From positions 62,001 through 126,000 of the forward strand of contig QXPY01000007.1 of the NCBI GenBank assembly GCA_003583745.1: DNA of 64,000 bases, read 5' to 3'. This DNA comes from Rhodocyclales bacterium GT-UBC. Its GTDB lineage: Bacteria; Pseudomonadota; Gammaproteobacteria; Burkholderiales; Rhodocyclaceae. Below, one piece after another: positions 26,968 through 36,435 of the stretch. Each line of letters begins with the position of its first letter. Within the stretch, counting starts at the first letter, position 1. Under the pieces are notes generated by a model. It saw only the letters and a program-made list of their open reading frames with translations, made no database searches and was not told the origin of the DNA. The translations under genes were made by a program, and so were the position numbers.

Positions 26968-27858
26968 TTAACGAATCAGACGCCAGACCGGTTTCAGGTC
27001 TTCCGGCAGTTGCGGCAACTTGCCGAGATCGACGTAGCTTTCTTCCGGCCCGTGAAAATCCGAGCCGCGTGAGGCATGAAAGGCGTAATGGCGGGCCAGG
27101 CGGGCAAAATGCAGTACATGGTCAGGGGAATGGCTACCACAGGTCACCTCAATGCCCTGCCCGCCGATCTCCTTGAATTCATCGAGAAACTTGCGCATCT
27201 CGCCGCCGGACATCTTGTAGCGCCCGGGATGCGCCACCACGGCCACCCCGCCGGCGGCGGTGATCCAGCCCACCGCCTCGGTCAGCGTCGCCCAGCGATG
27301 ATCGACATAACCCGGCTTGCCCGGCGTCAGGTAATGCTGAAACACGCCCGGCACGTCGCGGGCAATACCGATCGACACCAGGTAGCGGGCGAAATGCGCC
27401 CGCGATATCAGGCTCGGGTTGGCGGCATAGCACAAAGCGCCCTCATAGACGCCTGGAATGCCGATCGCTGCCAGGGCATCGCCCATCCGCCGAGCCCTTT
27501 CTATGCGTCCGATACGCAAGGCGTCCAGACCACCGCTCAAGCCCGTATGCAGGTGATCGAAACCGAGCCCAACGACGTGAATGGGAATACCCTTCCACTC
27601 GATCGAGATTTCCACGCCATTGACGAAGCGCATCCCCGCTTCTTCGGCGACTTGCCTGGCCTCGGCGAGACCGCCCAGATCGTCATGATCGGTCAGCGCC
27701 CAGAAATCAACACCATTGGCTGCGGCGCGCCTCGCCACATCATGTGGCGCCAACAGACCGTCGGATACGGTCGAATGGGAGTGAAAGTCGAAATTGGCGG
27801 GAATCACGGATACAGGAGTCTGGGCAAATGGCGAGTTTATCACGAAGGCCGTGGCCAT
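26968..27858 (-). CDS. rnm: PHP-domain nucleoside 3',5'-bisphosphatase / RNase AM
   Basis: PHP-fold metal hydrolase (TrpH/YciV family) that removes 3'-phosphates from nucleoside bisphosphates and trims short RNA 5' ends. Metal motifs are FHSHSTVSDG near the N-terminus, TDHDDLGG, VVAHPGRY, and GSDFHGP near the end. I prefer ATG 27858, preceded by AAGG, over a codon at 27903 that would overlap the gcv promoter. It is the first gene of the operon leading to trpS and scpAB, and is divergent from gcvT. Confidence 0.88.
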   Translation of the reverse strand: MATAFVINSPFAQTPVSVIPANFDFHSHSTVSDGLLAPHDVARRAAANGVDFWALTDHDDLGGLAEARQVAEEAGMRFVNGVEISIEWKGIPIHVVGLGFDHLHTGLSGGLDALRIGRIERARRMGDALAAIGIPGVYEGALCYAANPSLISRAHFARYLVSIGIARDVPGVFQHYLTPGKPGYVDHRWATLTEAVGWITAAGGVAVVAHPGRYKMSGGEMRKFLDEFKEIGGQGIEVTCGSHSPDHVLHFARLARHYAFHASRGSDFHGPEESYVDLGKLPQLPEDLKPVWRLIR

Positions 27859-27885
27859 CCGGCCTGCCTTGTGCGCTGCAGCAGG

Positions 27886-27914
27886 TTGATTAGATGCCGG
27901 CATCCCGTTATAGT
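27886..27914 (+). promoter_or_regulatory. sigma-70 promoter of the gcv operon
   Basis: -35 TTGATT (27886-27891), 17-base spacer, -10 TATAGT (27909-27914). The predicted start, near 27921, falls at the first base of the P1 helix of the riboswitch, which supports the call. Confidence 0.75.
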
Positions 27915-27921
27915 GCCCTCC

Positions 27922-28094
27922 GTTCTGTGGGAGAGCGCAGATTCAGTCTGCCGCCGAAGGCGCAATTTCACCCGAAAACGCTCAGGTAAAAGGACCGCAG
28001 AACCAAAACATGGTCAGCCATGTTTTGAAACTCTGGAGAGCGGCGTCAACAGCGCCCACCGATGGGGCAAATCTCTCAGGTATCGAGGACAGAG
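27922..28094 (+). ncRNA. tandem glycine riboswitch
   Basis: Two glycine aptamers in series upstream of gcvT. Aptamer 1 runs 27922-28003, closed by GTTCTG/CAGAAC, with GGGAGAG, CCGCCGAAGGCGCAA and CGCTCAGGTAAAAGGACCG core blocks. Aptamer 2 runs about 28031-28094, closed by CTCTG/CAGAG, with GGAGAG, CACCGATGGGGCAAA and TCTCAGGTATCGAGGAC. Between them is a perfect 10-bp hairpin (28004-28027). The closing strand of aptamer 2 shares bases with the terminator stem that follows, which suits an ON switch: glycine binding favours gcv transcription. Confidence 0.95.
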
Positions 28095-28134
28095 GGGTGA
28101 AACGCAAGATTCGTTCTTTCGTTTCACCCCTTTT
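28093..28134 (+). terminator. riboswitch expression-platform terminator
   Basis: AGGGGTGAAAC (28093-28103) pairs perfectly with GTTTCACCCCT (28121-28131) and is followed by TTT. The 5' arm overlaps the last two bases of the aptamer 2 closing helix, so helix and terminator compete. Confidence 0.88.
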
Positions 28135-28178
28135 CCGTTTCTAGAACCGACGTCATAAAGCGTCAGTAAAGGATTGAT

Positions 28179-29270
28179 ATGCTGAAGAAAACGGTTTTGA
28201 ATGCCGCCCACCGTGCGCTCGGCGCCCGAATGGTCGATTTCGGCGGCTGGGACATGCCGGTTAACTACGGTTCGCAGATCGAAGAACACCACGCCGTACG
28301 CAACGATTGCGGCATGTTCGACGTCTCCCACATGTGCCCGGTCGACCTGGTCGGCAAGGATGTGCGGCCCTTCCTCTCCCGCCTGGTCGCCAATGACGTC
28401 GCCAAGCTTCAGGTCTCCGGCAAGGCGCTCTATGCCGCCATGCTCAACGATGCCGGGGGCGTCATCGACGACCTGATCATCTACTTCCTTAGCGAAACCC
28501 GCTTCCGCCTGGTGGTCAATGCCGGTACCGCCTTGAAGGACCTCGAGTGGATGCAGGCCAAGGTCGCCGAATGGCAGCTCGATGTCAGCATCACCCAGCG
28601 TCGCGACGGCAACCAGCCGCTCGGCATCATCGCCGTGCAGGGCCCGCATGCCCGCGCCAAGGTGTGGTCCGTGCTGCCGCAGGCCAAGGCCGCCACGGAA
28701 GGCCTGAAGCCCTTCTTCGCCGCCGAGGTCGACCAGTACTTCATCGCCAGCACCGGCTATACCGGTGAAGACGGCTACGAAATCATGCTGCCGGCCGACC
28801 AGGCCGAAGCCCTTTGGAACACACTGCACGCCGCCGGCGTCGCGCCTTGCGGCCTGGGCGCCCGCGATACGCTGCGCCTCGAGGCCGGGATGAACCTGTA
28901 CGGGCAGGACATGGACGAAACGGTTTCGCCGCTCGATGCCGGCCTGGCCTGGACCGTCGCCCTCAAGGACGAACGCGACTTCGTCGGCAAGACCGCCCTG
29001 CTCGCCCATGGCCAACAGAAGGCTTTCCTCGGCCTGATCCTGCTCGACAAGGGCGTCCTGCGCGGCCATCAGAAGGTCATCACCGCCCGCGGCGAAGGCG
29101 AAATCACATCCGGTTCGTTCTCGCCCACCCTGCAGCAATCCATCGCCCTGGCCCGCCTGCCGCTCGGCGTCGGCATCGGCGACGAAGTCGAAGTCGATAT
29201 CCGTGGCAAGGCCCTCAAGGCCAAGGTCGTCAAACCCGTATTCGCCCGCAACGGCAAAGCCGTCATTTAA
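28179..29270 (+). CDS. gcvT: glycine cleavage system aminomethyltransferase (T protein)
   Basis: Transfers the methylene carbon from H-protein-bound aminomethyl to tetrahydrofolate and releases ammonia. The 363 residues carry the folate-binding family blocks [30 protein letters not shown], and [21 protein letters not shown]. Full length. AAAGGA precedes the ATG. It is the first gene of gcvT-gcvH-gcvP under the glycine riboswitch. Confidence 0.97.
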   Translation: MLKKTVLNAAHRALGARMVDFGGWDMPVNYGSQIEEHHAVRNDCGMFDVSHMCPVDLVGKDVRPFLSRLVANDVAKLQVSGKALYAAMLNDAGGVIDDLIIYFLSETRFRLVVNAGTALKDLEWMQAKVAEWQLDVSITQRRDGNQPLGIIAVQGPHARAKVWSVLPQAKAATEGLKPFFAAEVDQYFIASTGYTGEDGYEIMLPADQAEALWNTLHAAGVAPCGLGARDTLRLEAGMNLYGQDMDETVSPLDAGLAWTVALKDERDFVGKTALLAHGQQKAFLGLILLDKGVLRGHQKVITARGEGEITSGSFSPTLQQSIALARLPLGVGIGDEVEVDIRGKALKAKVVKPVFARNGKAVI

Positions 29271-29293
29271 ATCACCCCATTCAGGAGAAAACC

Positions 29294-29680
29294 ATGTCGA
29301 ACGTTCCCGCCAATCTCAAGTACGCCGCCTCCCACGAATGGATGCTGCTCAACGCTGACGGCACCGTCACCGTCGGGATCACCGACCACGCCCAGGAAGC
29401 CCTCGGCGACCTCGTCTTCGTCGAGCTGCCGGAAGTCGGTGCCCATTTCGATGCCGAAAAGGAAATCGCCGTCGTCGAGTCGGTCAAGGCTGCTGCCGAC
29501 GTCTATGCACCGATCGCCGGCACCGTCACCGAAGTCAATCAGGCCACCGCCGACGCGCCGGAATCGGTCAACCAGGAACCTTACTCGGCTTGGCTGTTCA
29601 AGCTGAAGCCGGACAACGCCGCCGACCTCGACGCCATGCTCGACGCCGCCGCCTATCAAGGCATTGCCGACGCCGCCTAA
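29294..29680 (+). CDS. gcvH: glycine cleavage system H protein
   Basis: Lipoyl-bearing shuttle of the glycine cleavage complex. The 128 residues have the lipoylation site [15 protein letters not shown], with the modified Lys in ESVKA, and the usual YAASHEWM beginning. AGGAG lies seven bases before the ATG. It follows gcvT by 23 bases and is separated from gcvP by two strong hairpins. Confidence 0.97.
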   Translation: MSNVPANLKYAASHEWMLLNADGTVTVGITDHAQEALGDLVFVELPEVGAHFDAEKEIAVVESVKAAADVYAPIAGTVTEVNQATADAPESVNQEPYSAWLFKLKPDNAADLDAMLDAAAYQGIADAA

Positions 29681-29692
29681 GCCTGAATCGTC

Positions 29693-29749
29693 CTTCCCGC
29701 CCCGGCGGGAAGCCGCTTGCCCTGTGTCGCCCCGGCCCGCCGGGGTGAC
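29693..29749 (+). repeat. two consecutive stem-loops between gcvH and gcvP
   Basis: First: CTTCCCGC, loop CCCG, GCGGGAAG (29693-29712). Second: GTCGCCCCGG, loop CCCG, CCGGGGTGAC (29726-29749, one G-U pair). Neither has a T run. They may block 3' exonucleases and keep gcvH mRNA more abundant than gcvP. Confidence 0.8.
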
Positions 29750-29782
29750 GCAGGTGGTATCGCCCCTTCGCAAGGAATGCCC

Positions 29783-32683
29783 ATGCCCTTGAATCAATCC
29801 CTTTCTGCCCTCGAGCAGAACGACGAGTTCATTGCCCGTCACATCGGCCCCTGTTCGACCGAAATCGCCGCCATGCTCGCCGCCATCGGCGCCGACAGCC
29901 TGGAACAACTGATCGACCAGACCGTCCCCGCCGCCATCCGTCTGCCGGCCGACCTGCCGCTCGCCGCGCCGCAGCGCGAACATGAAGCGCTCGCCGCGCT
30001 CAAGGCCATCGCCGGCAAGAATGTCGTCAACAAGTCCTGCATCGGCATGGGCTACTACGACACGCTGACGCCCAAGGTCATCCTGCGCAACGTGCTGGAA
30101 AACCCGGGCTGGTACACCGCCTACACGCCCTACCAGGCCGAGATCGCTCAAGGTCGCCTGGAAGCGCTGCTCACCTTCCAGCAAATGGTCACCGACCTGA
30201 CCGGCCTTGAAATTGCCAACGCCTCGCTGCTCGACGAAGCGACGGCCGCCGCCGAAGCCATGACCATGGCGCGCCGCGTGTCCAAGTCCAAGTCGAACCG
30301 TTTCCTGGTTGATGCCGCCTGTTTCCCGCAGACCATCGACGTGGTCAAGACCCGCGCCGCTTACTTCGGCTTCGAGCTGGTCATCGCCGGCCTCGACACG
30401 CTAAAGGACGACGAATTCTTCGGCGCCCTGCTGCAGTATCCCAACGACAACGGCGAAGTCCGCGACCTCAGCGAAATCATCGCCGGCCTCAAGGCCAAGG
30501 GCACGACGGTCGCCGTCGCCACCGATCTGATGGCGCTGACCCTGCTCAAGTCGCCCGGCGCGATGGGCGCCGACATCGCCCTGGGTTCCAGCCAGCGTTT
30601 CGGCATCCCGATGGGCTTCGGCGGCCCGCACGCTGCCTTCTTCGCCACCCGCGAAGCCTTCGTCCGCTCAATGCCGGGCCGCATCATCGGCGTCTCCAAG
30701 GACGCCCGCGGCAAGACGGCCTACCGCATGACGCTGCAGACGCGCGAACAGCACATCCGCCGCGAGAAGGCCAACTCCAACATCTGCACCTCGCAGGTGC
30801 TGCTCGCCAACATGGCCGGCATGTACGCCGTCTATCACGGTCCGCAAGGCCTGAGGACCATCGCCGGCCGCATCCACCGCCTGACCGCGATCCTGGCCGA
30901 AGGCCTGAAGCGGGCCGGCGTTGCCGTGCTGACCAAGCATTTCTTCGACACCGTGCATTTCGATCTCGGCGCCCGTGCCGATTCGGTCTATCACGACGCC
31001 CTGGCGGCCGGCTACAACCTGCGCCGCGTTTCAGCCGGCGTGCTGGGCATCGCTTTCGACGAAACGACGACCCGCCACGACGTGGCCGTGCTGTTCAAGC
31101 TGATCGCCCAGATCACCCTCGATGTCGACGCCATCGACGCCCAGGTTGCCGCCGCCGATCCCGCCCTGCCCGCCACGCTGTTCCGCAGCGACGCCATCCT
31201 CGGCCACCCGGTGTTCAACACGCATCACACCGAGCACGAGATGCTGCGCTACCTGAAGTCGCTGCAGAACAAGGACCTGGCGCTCGACCACTCGATGATC
31301 TCGCTCGGCTCCTGCACCATGAAGCTCAACGCCACCAGCGAGATGATTCCGGTCACCTGGCCGGAGTTTGGCGGCCTGCACCCCTTCGCCCCGCGCGACC
31401 AAGCCGTTGGCTACCTGGAAATGATCGCCAGCCTGACCGAATGGCTGAAGACCGTCACCGGTTTCGACGCCATCTGCATGCAGCCCAATTCCGGCGCCCA
31501 GGGTGAATACGCCGGCCTGGTGGCAATCGCCCGCTACCATGCCAGCCGTGGCGAGGCCCACCGCAACGTCTGCCTGATCCCGAAATCGGCCCACGGCACC
31601 AACCCGGCCACCGCCCAGATGGCCAGCATGAAGGTCGTCGTGGTCGATTGCGACGACAACGGCAACGTGGACGTTGGCGACCTGAAGGCCAAGGCCGAAG
31701 AACACAAGGACGACCTGGCCTGCCTGATGATCACCTACCCGTCGACGCACGGCGTCTTCGAGGAAGCCATTCGCGACATCTGTGCCATCGTGCACGCCAA
31801 CGGCGGCCAAGTGTATATGGACGGTGCCAACCTCAACGCCCAGGTCGGCCTGACCTCGCCCGGCTTCATCGGTGCCGACGTCAGCCACATGAACCTGCAC
31901 AAGACCTTCGCCATCCCGCACGGCGGCGGCGGACCGGGCATGGGCCCGATCGGTCTCAAGGCTCATCTGGCGCCATTCATGGCCGACCACGCAGTCGCCG
32001 CCACCGGTCCGGCCGATCGCGTCAATGCCGGCCAGGGCGCGGTTTCCGCCGCTCCTTTCGGCTCGGCCTCGATCCTCACCATCTCCTGGATGTACCTGGC
32101 CATGCTCGGCGGTGAGGGCGTCAAGAAGGCGACGCAAGTCGCCATCCTCAACGCCAACTACGTCGCCCGCCAGCTGAATGCTCACTACCCGGTGCTCTAC
32201 GTCGGCAAGAACGGCCGCGTCGCCCACGAATGCATTCTCGACATCCGCCCGATCAAGGCCGCCACCGGCATCGCCGAGATCGACATCGCCAAGCGCCTGA
32301 TGGACTACGGTTTCCACGCGCCGACGGTGTCCTTCCCAGTCGCCGGCACGATCATGGTCGAGCCGACGGAATCCGAATCGAAGGCTGAGCTGGACCGCTT
32401 CATCGAAGCCCTGATCGCCATTCGCCAAGAAATCCGTCAGATCGAGAACGGCGCCTGGACGGCCGAGAACAATCCGCTGAAGAATGCCCCGCATTCCCAG
32501 GCCGATGTCATCGATGCCGAATGGAAGCACCCGTACAGCCGCGAACAGGCCGTTTTCCCGCTGCCCTGGGTAGCGGCCAACAAGTTCTGGCCGAGCGTCA
32601 ATCGCATCGACGATGTCTATGGCGACCGCAACCTGAACTGCGCCTGCCCGCCGATGGAAGCGTACGCTTCAGAGCGCGTGTAA
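29783..32683 (+). CDS. gcvP: glycine dehydrogenase, decarboxylating (P protein)
   Basis: PLP enzyme that decarboxylates glycine onto H protein. At 966 residues it is the fused two-domain form. N-terminal family text includes FIARHIGP and [23 protein letters not shown]-type sequence; the C-terminal half has the PLP lysine in [19 protein letters not shown] 29783 is chosen because AAGGA sits six bases upstream; an ATG two codons earlier abuts that site. It overlaps the next gene by one base (TAATG). Confidence 0.96.
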   Translation: MPLNQSLSALEQNDEFIARHIGPCSTEIAAMLAAIGADSLEQLIDQTVPAAIRLPADLPLAAPQREHEALAALKAIAGKNVVNKSCIGMGYYDTLTPKVILRNVLENPGWYTAYTPYQAEIAQGRLEALLTFQQMVTDLTGLEIANASLLDEATAAAEAMTMARRVSKSKSNRFLVDAACFPQTIDVVKTRAAYFGFELVIAGLDTLKDDEFFGALLQYPNDNGEVRDLSEIIAGLKAKGTTVAVATDLMALTLLKSPGAMGADIALGSSQRFGIPMGFGGPHAAFFATREAFVRSMPGRIIGVSKDARGKTAYRMTLQTREQHIRREKANSNICTSQVLLANMAGMYAVYHGPQGLRTIAGRIHRLTAILAEGLKRAGVAVLTKHFFDTVHFDLGARADSVYHDALAAGYNLRRVSAGVLGIAFDETTTRHDVAVLFKLIAQITLDVDAIDAQVAAADPALPATLFRSDAILGHPVFNTHHTEHEMLRYLKSLQNKDLALDHSMISLGSCTMKLNATSEMIPVTWPEFGGLHPFAPRDQAVGYLEMIASLTEWLKTVTGFDAICMQPNSGAQGEYAGLVAIARYHASRGEAHRNVCLIPKSAHGTNPATAQMASMKVVVVDCDDNGNVDVGDLKAKAEEHKDDLACLMITYPSTHGVFEEAIRDICAIVHANGGQVYMDGANLNAQVGLTSPGFIGADVSHMNLHKTFAIPHGGGGPGMGPIGLKAHLAPFMADHAVAATGPADRVNAGQGAVSAAPFGSASILTISWMYLAMLGGEGVKKATQVAILNANYVARQLNAHYPVLYVGKNGRVAHECILDIRPIKAATGIAEIDIAKRLMDYGFHAPTVSFPVAGTIMVEPTESESKAELDRFIEALIAIRQEIRQIENGAWTAENNPLKNAPHSQADVIDAEWKHPYSREQAVFPLPWVAANKFWPSVNRIDDVYGDRNLNCACPPMEAYASERV

Positions 32684-33228
32684 TGATGGCCGTCGATCTC
32701 TCTGCCATCGCCAAGTGGCCCAACGTCCCCGCCTGTTACGGCTGGTTGTCGCTCGACCGGCGGGGCGACTGGCGATTGCAGGGAGAACGCGTCAGCCATC
32801 GCGGCCTGATCGAGTTCATCAACCGGCAGTATGGCTGTGACGAAGCCGGCAACTGGTTCCTGCAGAACGGGCCGCAGCGGGTTTATGTCAGCCTCGCCTG
32901 CACCCCGTGGGTCTTCCGCCGCGAGGCGGCTGGCTGGCTCGGCCACACCGGCCAGCCAGCCGGTGCGGTCAAGGCCATCCATGTCGACGAAGAAGGCAAT
33001 GTGCTGCTCGCCACCGAACTCGGCATCGGCCTGCTCGACGACCGCGACCTGGCGCAGTTCCTGGCCGAATGCGCGCTGGAAGATGGCCGCCCGGCCGACG
33101 AGGCGGCCTTTCTCGCCTTGCTTGCTGGCGGCGATAGCGCCATCCGCTGGCATGACATCCCGCTGGACAACATCGCTGCCGCCGATCTGCCGCAGCGCTA
33201 CGGCTTCATCGCCACACCCCGCCCCTGA
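32683..33228 (+). CDS. conserved protein of unknown function, coupled to gcvP
   Basis: 181 residues from the ATG that overlaps the gcvP stop (32683), or one residue less from the next ATG. It has no signal peptide and no membrane segment. The text PNVPACYGWLSLDRRG and the block FLQNGPQRVYVSL look like a family I have seen in Rhodocyclales with only a DUF label, but I do not assign one. It is acidic and soluble, with no catalytic motif I recognise. Translational overlap implies co-expression with glycine cleavage. Confidence 0.75.
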   Translation: MMAVDLSAIAKWPNVPACYGWLSLDRRGDWRLQGERVSHRGLIEFINRQYGCDEAGNWFLQNGPQRVYVSLACTPWVFRREAAGWLGHTGQPAGAVKAIHVDEEGNVLLATELGIGLLDDRDLAQFLAECALEDGRPADEAAFLALLAGGDSAIRWHDIPLDNIAAADLPQRYGFIATPRP

Positions 33229-33294
33229 GGCCTCTGGCGTTCAAATTGCTTCGCCCCTGCGCATGACGATCATTTGTCGGAAAGCGCACACTGC

Positions 33295-33672
33295 ATGGCC
33301 ACACTCCCCGATCCATCGCCCCATCCGGTCATCCGCTGGGCCGAGCAACACCTCACCGATCCGCAGCATATCGACTGCACGACCACCGTCATGCTCAAGA
33401 TCCTCGATGGCAAGTGCAAGATGGACGCCCAGAACAAGGCGGTGATTCCGCTGCTCTACGAGGTGGCCCGGCGGCGTCCGGGCAAGCTGCTGGACGAGGC
33501 CTATCACAGCCTGATCGCCCAGGCCCAACATGGCATGGACGAGGCGATGACGCTGTTCATCTACGAAAAGCGCCTGCTCGCCGAAACCATGCTGTCGCGC
33601 CCGGTAATGAAGGCCTACAAGGCCTGGCTACGCCAGCACGGCATCCTGCAACAAGCGGATAGCGCCGAGTGA
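33295..33672 (+). CDS. hypothetical protein
   Basis: 125 residues from ATG 33295, with GGAAAG about 12 bases upstream; a TTG seven codons earlier is the alternative. The protein looks all-helical and soluble, with HPVIRWAEQHL near the start and LFIYEKRLLAE near residue 90. No family recognised. It follows the previous unknown gene by 66 bases in the same direction and ends before the convergent GlcG-like gene. Confidence 0.6.
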   Translation: MATLPDPSPHPVIRWAEQHLTDPQHIDCTTTVMLKILDGKCKMDAQNKAVIPLLYEVARRRPGKLLDEAYHSLIAQAQHGMDEAMTLFIYEKRLLAETMLSRPVMKAYKAWLRQHGILQQADSAE

Positions 33673-33729
33673 AGCGGCTCCCGGCGGCGGCGGGCCGGCA
33701 GACAGCCGGCCGTTGCCGCCTGTCAGAAA

Positions 33730-34203
33730 TCAGCGATTGATCGCCTTGGCGCCGGCCGTTGCCACCTGTTCGTCCTGGTCGGCCCGCACGCCGGACACCC
33801 CGACCGCGCCGATCACTTCGCCATTGACCACGATCGGCACGCCACCTTGCAGGAAGACCTGGCCATCGACCGAAAGCAGCGCCGCGCGCCCCTTGTTGAT
33901 CGCCTCTTCCAGCGCCGCGCTCGGACGCTTGAACAGGGCCGCCGTGCGGGCCTTGCCGATGGCGATATCGACACTCGGTCGCTGCGCGTTGTCGAGACGA
34001 TCAATGGTCAGCGGGTAACCGGCATCGTCGGCGACAACGATCACCACGTTCCAGCCATTGGCCTTGGCCTCGGCGGTGGCGGCGACGACGGCCTTGCGCG
34101 CCTCGGCCAGGGTCAACGCCTTCTTGTCGACCAGTTGCGCCTGGGCAGCCAGGGAAGCCGTCAGCAGGGCGGCGGCGGTCAGAAATTTGAAAGCTTTTTG
34201 CAT
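33730..34203 (-). CDS. GlcG/HbpS family protein, exported
   Basis: Small alpha/beta protein of the GlcG/HbpS (DUF336) family, some of which bind haem or cobalamin. ATG 34203 gives a 157-residue protein with a signal peptide cut near AAQA and an AAGGAGA ribosome site eight bases upstream; an earlier in-frame start is less likely. Family blocks: LTLAEARKAVVAA, VVIVVADDAGYPL, KARTAALFKRPS, and GGVPIVVNGEVIGAVGVSG. The ligand is not evident. It stands alone, at 157 bases from the DnaJ-like gene. Confidence 0.85.
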   Translation of the reverse strand: MQKAFKFLTAAALLTASLAAQAQLVDKKALTLAEARKAVVAATAEAKANGWNVVIVVADDAGYPLTIDRLDNAQRPSVDIAIGKARTAALFKRPSAALEEAINKGRAALLSVDGQVFLQGGVPIVVNGEVIGAVGVSGVRADQDEQVATAGAKAINR

Positions 34204-34360
34204 TGTTGTCTCCTTGTTGTGGGCAAAACCGACGACCATCGTCGGCCTCGCCTGCCGCGCTTCGCTGCGAAAATACGCGGCAGTACCGACGCACTATAGC
34301 GGCTATCCGGCTAAAGACGAGACCGGGAAAACCCGACTAGCATTGCCCCACGAACGACAC

Positions 34361-35392
34361 TCAGGACGGCGAATGCGCCTGCATCCAGGCATGCACTTCG
34401 GGCAGGCAGTTCGCCGCATCGTCGAGCAGGGCCGCGTTGGCCTGCAAAAACAATTTGCGTTGGGCGGCATTGAGCCGCGAGGGATAGACCGGCTGCAACT
34501 CGACCACCAGATCGCCCGCCGGGTTCTTGCCCCGACCGGGGTAGCCCTGGCCGGCCAGGCGCAGCAGGCGGGCTTCCGCACGCCCCGCCTCCAGGACATG
34601 GCGCAGCTTGCCGCCCGGGCGCGGCAAGTCGATCTCGCCGCCGGCGAGCAAGGCCAGCATGCTGACCGGCATCGCAAAATGCAGGTCCCGCCCGCGCAAC
34701 TGATAAAGCGGATGGCTGCGGATCACCACGGTCAGGTAAAGATCGCCAGCCTGAAAATTATCGCTTTCCGGTTCGCCCTGCCCGGCCAGACGTAACTCGT
34801 CGCCGGGCAGCATGCCGTGCGGAACGCGGATATCGAGGCTGACCTCGGCGATTTCCCGGCCGCTACCACCGCAATCCGGGCAGATCCGCTCGCTGAAAAA
34901 GCCCCGCCCACCGCATTCGGTGCAAGGTACGAGAACACGCTCGGCATCGCGGACCCGGCCGCTGCCATGGCATTCGCCGCAGAAACGGGTGCGGGCGAAA
35001 CCATGCTCGCCACTGCCGTCGCAGGTCGGGCAGGCCTTGCCGCGGGTGTAATGAATGGTCTTGCGGCAGCCGCTCACCGCCTCTTCGAGATCGAGTTCAA
35101 TATTGAGCCGGATATCGGCCGCTTGCGGCGCCTCGGGCTCGGCGGCTGGCGGCGGAGCATGATCCGGCTCCGCGGCCGCATCACTATCGGCCTGGACTTC
35201 TTCCTCGACGGCGACCTCGCCGGCCATCAACTGGTCGTAGGCAGCACGAATCTGCTTGAAGCGCTCGGTCGCCTCCGGATGATCGTTGCGATCCGGATGC
35301 CAGCGCATCGCCAGCCGGCGATAAGCGCGCTTCCACTCGGCCGGACTGGCCGAGCGACTGATATCGAGCACAACGTAAGGATCGAACTCCAT
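34361..35392 (-). CDS. DnaJ-like co-chaperone with acidic linker
   Basis: 343 residues. The J domain (1-58) has the HPD motif in RWHPDRN. The DnaJ zinc finger (about 125-195) has four CxxCxGxG-type units (CPTCDGSG, CGECHGSG, CTECGGRG, CPDCGGSG), and a C-terminal substrate-binding region follows (about 195-330). The Gly/Phe-rich linker of true DnaJ is missing; in its place is an acidic Ala/Pro/Glu stretch (about 60-92). It is therefore a paralogue rather than the main DnaJ beside dnaK. The arginase stop is upstream by three bases, so the two are probably cotranscribed. Confidence 0.85.
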   Translation of the reverse strand: MEFDPYVVLDISRSASPAEWKRAYRRLAMRWHPDRNDHPEATERFKQIRAAYDQLMAGEVAVEEEVQADSDAAAEPDHAPPPAAEPEAPQAADIRLNIELDLEEAVSGCRKTIHYTRGKACPTCDGSGEHGFARTRFCGECHGSGRVRDAERVLVPCTECGGRGFFSERICPDCGGSGREIAEVSLDIRVPHGMLPGDELRLAGQGEPESDNFQAGDLYLTVVIRSHPLYQLRGRDLHFAMPVSMLALLAGGEIDLPRPGGKLRHVLEAGRAEARLLRLAGQGYPGRGKNPAGDLVVELQPVYPSRLNAAQRKLFLQANAALLDDAANCLPEVHAWMQAHSPS

Positions 35393-35395
35393 GAC

Positions 35396-36304
35396 TTAAG
35401 GCTGCGCTCCAGTGAGCGGCCCGAGGACTTGGGCGATCAATGCCGAGATCAGACTGGCCGTCGCCCCGTGCCGGTCGCGATCCGGGTTGTATTCGACGAT
35501 TTCCAGGGCCCGTAGACCGGCATGTCCGGCCAGTCGCGGCAAGGCAGCCAGCACGTCGGCAGCCAGCAGGCCGCCTGGTTCCGGACTACCGACGCCAGGC
35601 GCCAGCATCGGGTCGATGGCATCGAGGTCGATCGTCACGCCGAAGCCGCCGCGCGCGTCGCCAACCAGCCCGACCGCCTCGTCCAGGCAGGCAGCAAAGC
35701 CGCGCCGGTCGATTTCCTCGCTATCGATGATGCGCACTCCCATCTCCTGCAGAAAGACGAGCTCCTCCGGTTCATAACTGCGCGGCCCGAGCACGACCAC
35801 GTGGGCGGCACTGACCTGAGCACCCGGCAAGCCAAGCTGGAGCAGACGCTTGTCACCGCGACCCAACAGGCAAGCCAGCGGCATGCCGTGGATGGCGCCG
35901 GAATAACTGGTTTCCGGAGTATGGCTGTCGAGATGGGCATCGATCCAGAGCAAGCCGACCGGTTCTCCGACGAAGCGGGCGACGCCGCTCCAGGTGCCGA
36001 TGGCAACCGAGTGGTCGCCGCCGATCACCAGCGGAAATTCGCCGGCGGCCAGGGTCTCCGCCACCTCGTCGGCGAGATGCCGGCAGAGTCCGGCAATCCG
36101 TCCCACCGTAGACATCCCGCCATCGTCCGGCGCAAACAGGGTCCGCCCCCAATCGAGGCGAGGATGGCGCTGCAATTCGTGCCAGGCCTGGGCGTGATGA
36201 AAGGCGACCGGCCCGTCGGCGCAGGCGCGATCCTGCGCACCGAGGCCGCTGGCGGCGCCGGTGATGCGGATACGACGACTTTTGCGAGTGGCGAAGGTTT
36301 TCAT
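35396..36304 (-). CDS. rocF: arginase family protein
   Basis: Ureohydrolase of 302 residues that probably splits arginine to ornithine and urea. The binuclear manganese motifs are GGDHSVAIGT, DAHLDSHT, and SIDLDAIDP-type TIDLDAIDP, followed by the late glutamate in EIVEYNP. Length and the GMPLA block fit arginase rather than agmatinase, but I cannot exclude another guanidino substrate. The likely promoter lies at 36400-36405 and the DnaJ-like gene follows. Confidence 0.85.
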   Translation of the reverse strand: MKTFATRKSRRIRITGAASGLGAQDRACADGPVAFHHAQAWHELQRHPRLDWGRTLFAPDDGGMSTVGRIAGLCRHLADEVAETLAAGEFPLVIGGDHSVAIGTWSGVARFVGEPVGLLWIDAHLDSHTPETSYSGAIHGMPLACLLGRGDKRLLQLGLPGAQVSAAHVVVLGPRSYEPEELVFLQEMGVRIIDSEEIDRRGFAACLDEAVGLVGDARGGFGVTIDLDAIDPMLAPGVGSPEPGGLLAADVLAALPRLAGHAGLRALEIVEYNPDRDRHGATASLISALIAQVLGPLTGAQP

Positions 36305-36375
36305 CGACTCAATGCGGCGCAGGATGGCAGGCTGGCTTCGTGCATTTCGACCAGACGGACGGGATGGCGTTCATT

Positions 36376-36405
36376 GCCCGGCACTTTGATGCCGGGCGGA
36401 TTATA
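36376..36405 (-). promoter_or_regulatory. arginase promoter -10 with 5'-end stem-loop
   Basis: Minus-strand TATAAT (36400-36405) upstream of the arginase gene, with no good -35. Directly after it is a perfect 8-bp stem-loop (36376-36397, GCCCGGCA/TGCCGGGC), which would sit at the 5' end of the mRNA. Confidence 0.45.
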
Positions 36406-36435
36406 GGTCATCCCGCAAGCGCAACCGGTCGCGCC

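Noticed and set aside
31031-32530. 499-codon minus-strand frame
   Set aside because: Mirror of gcvP with no recognisable motif.
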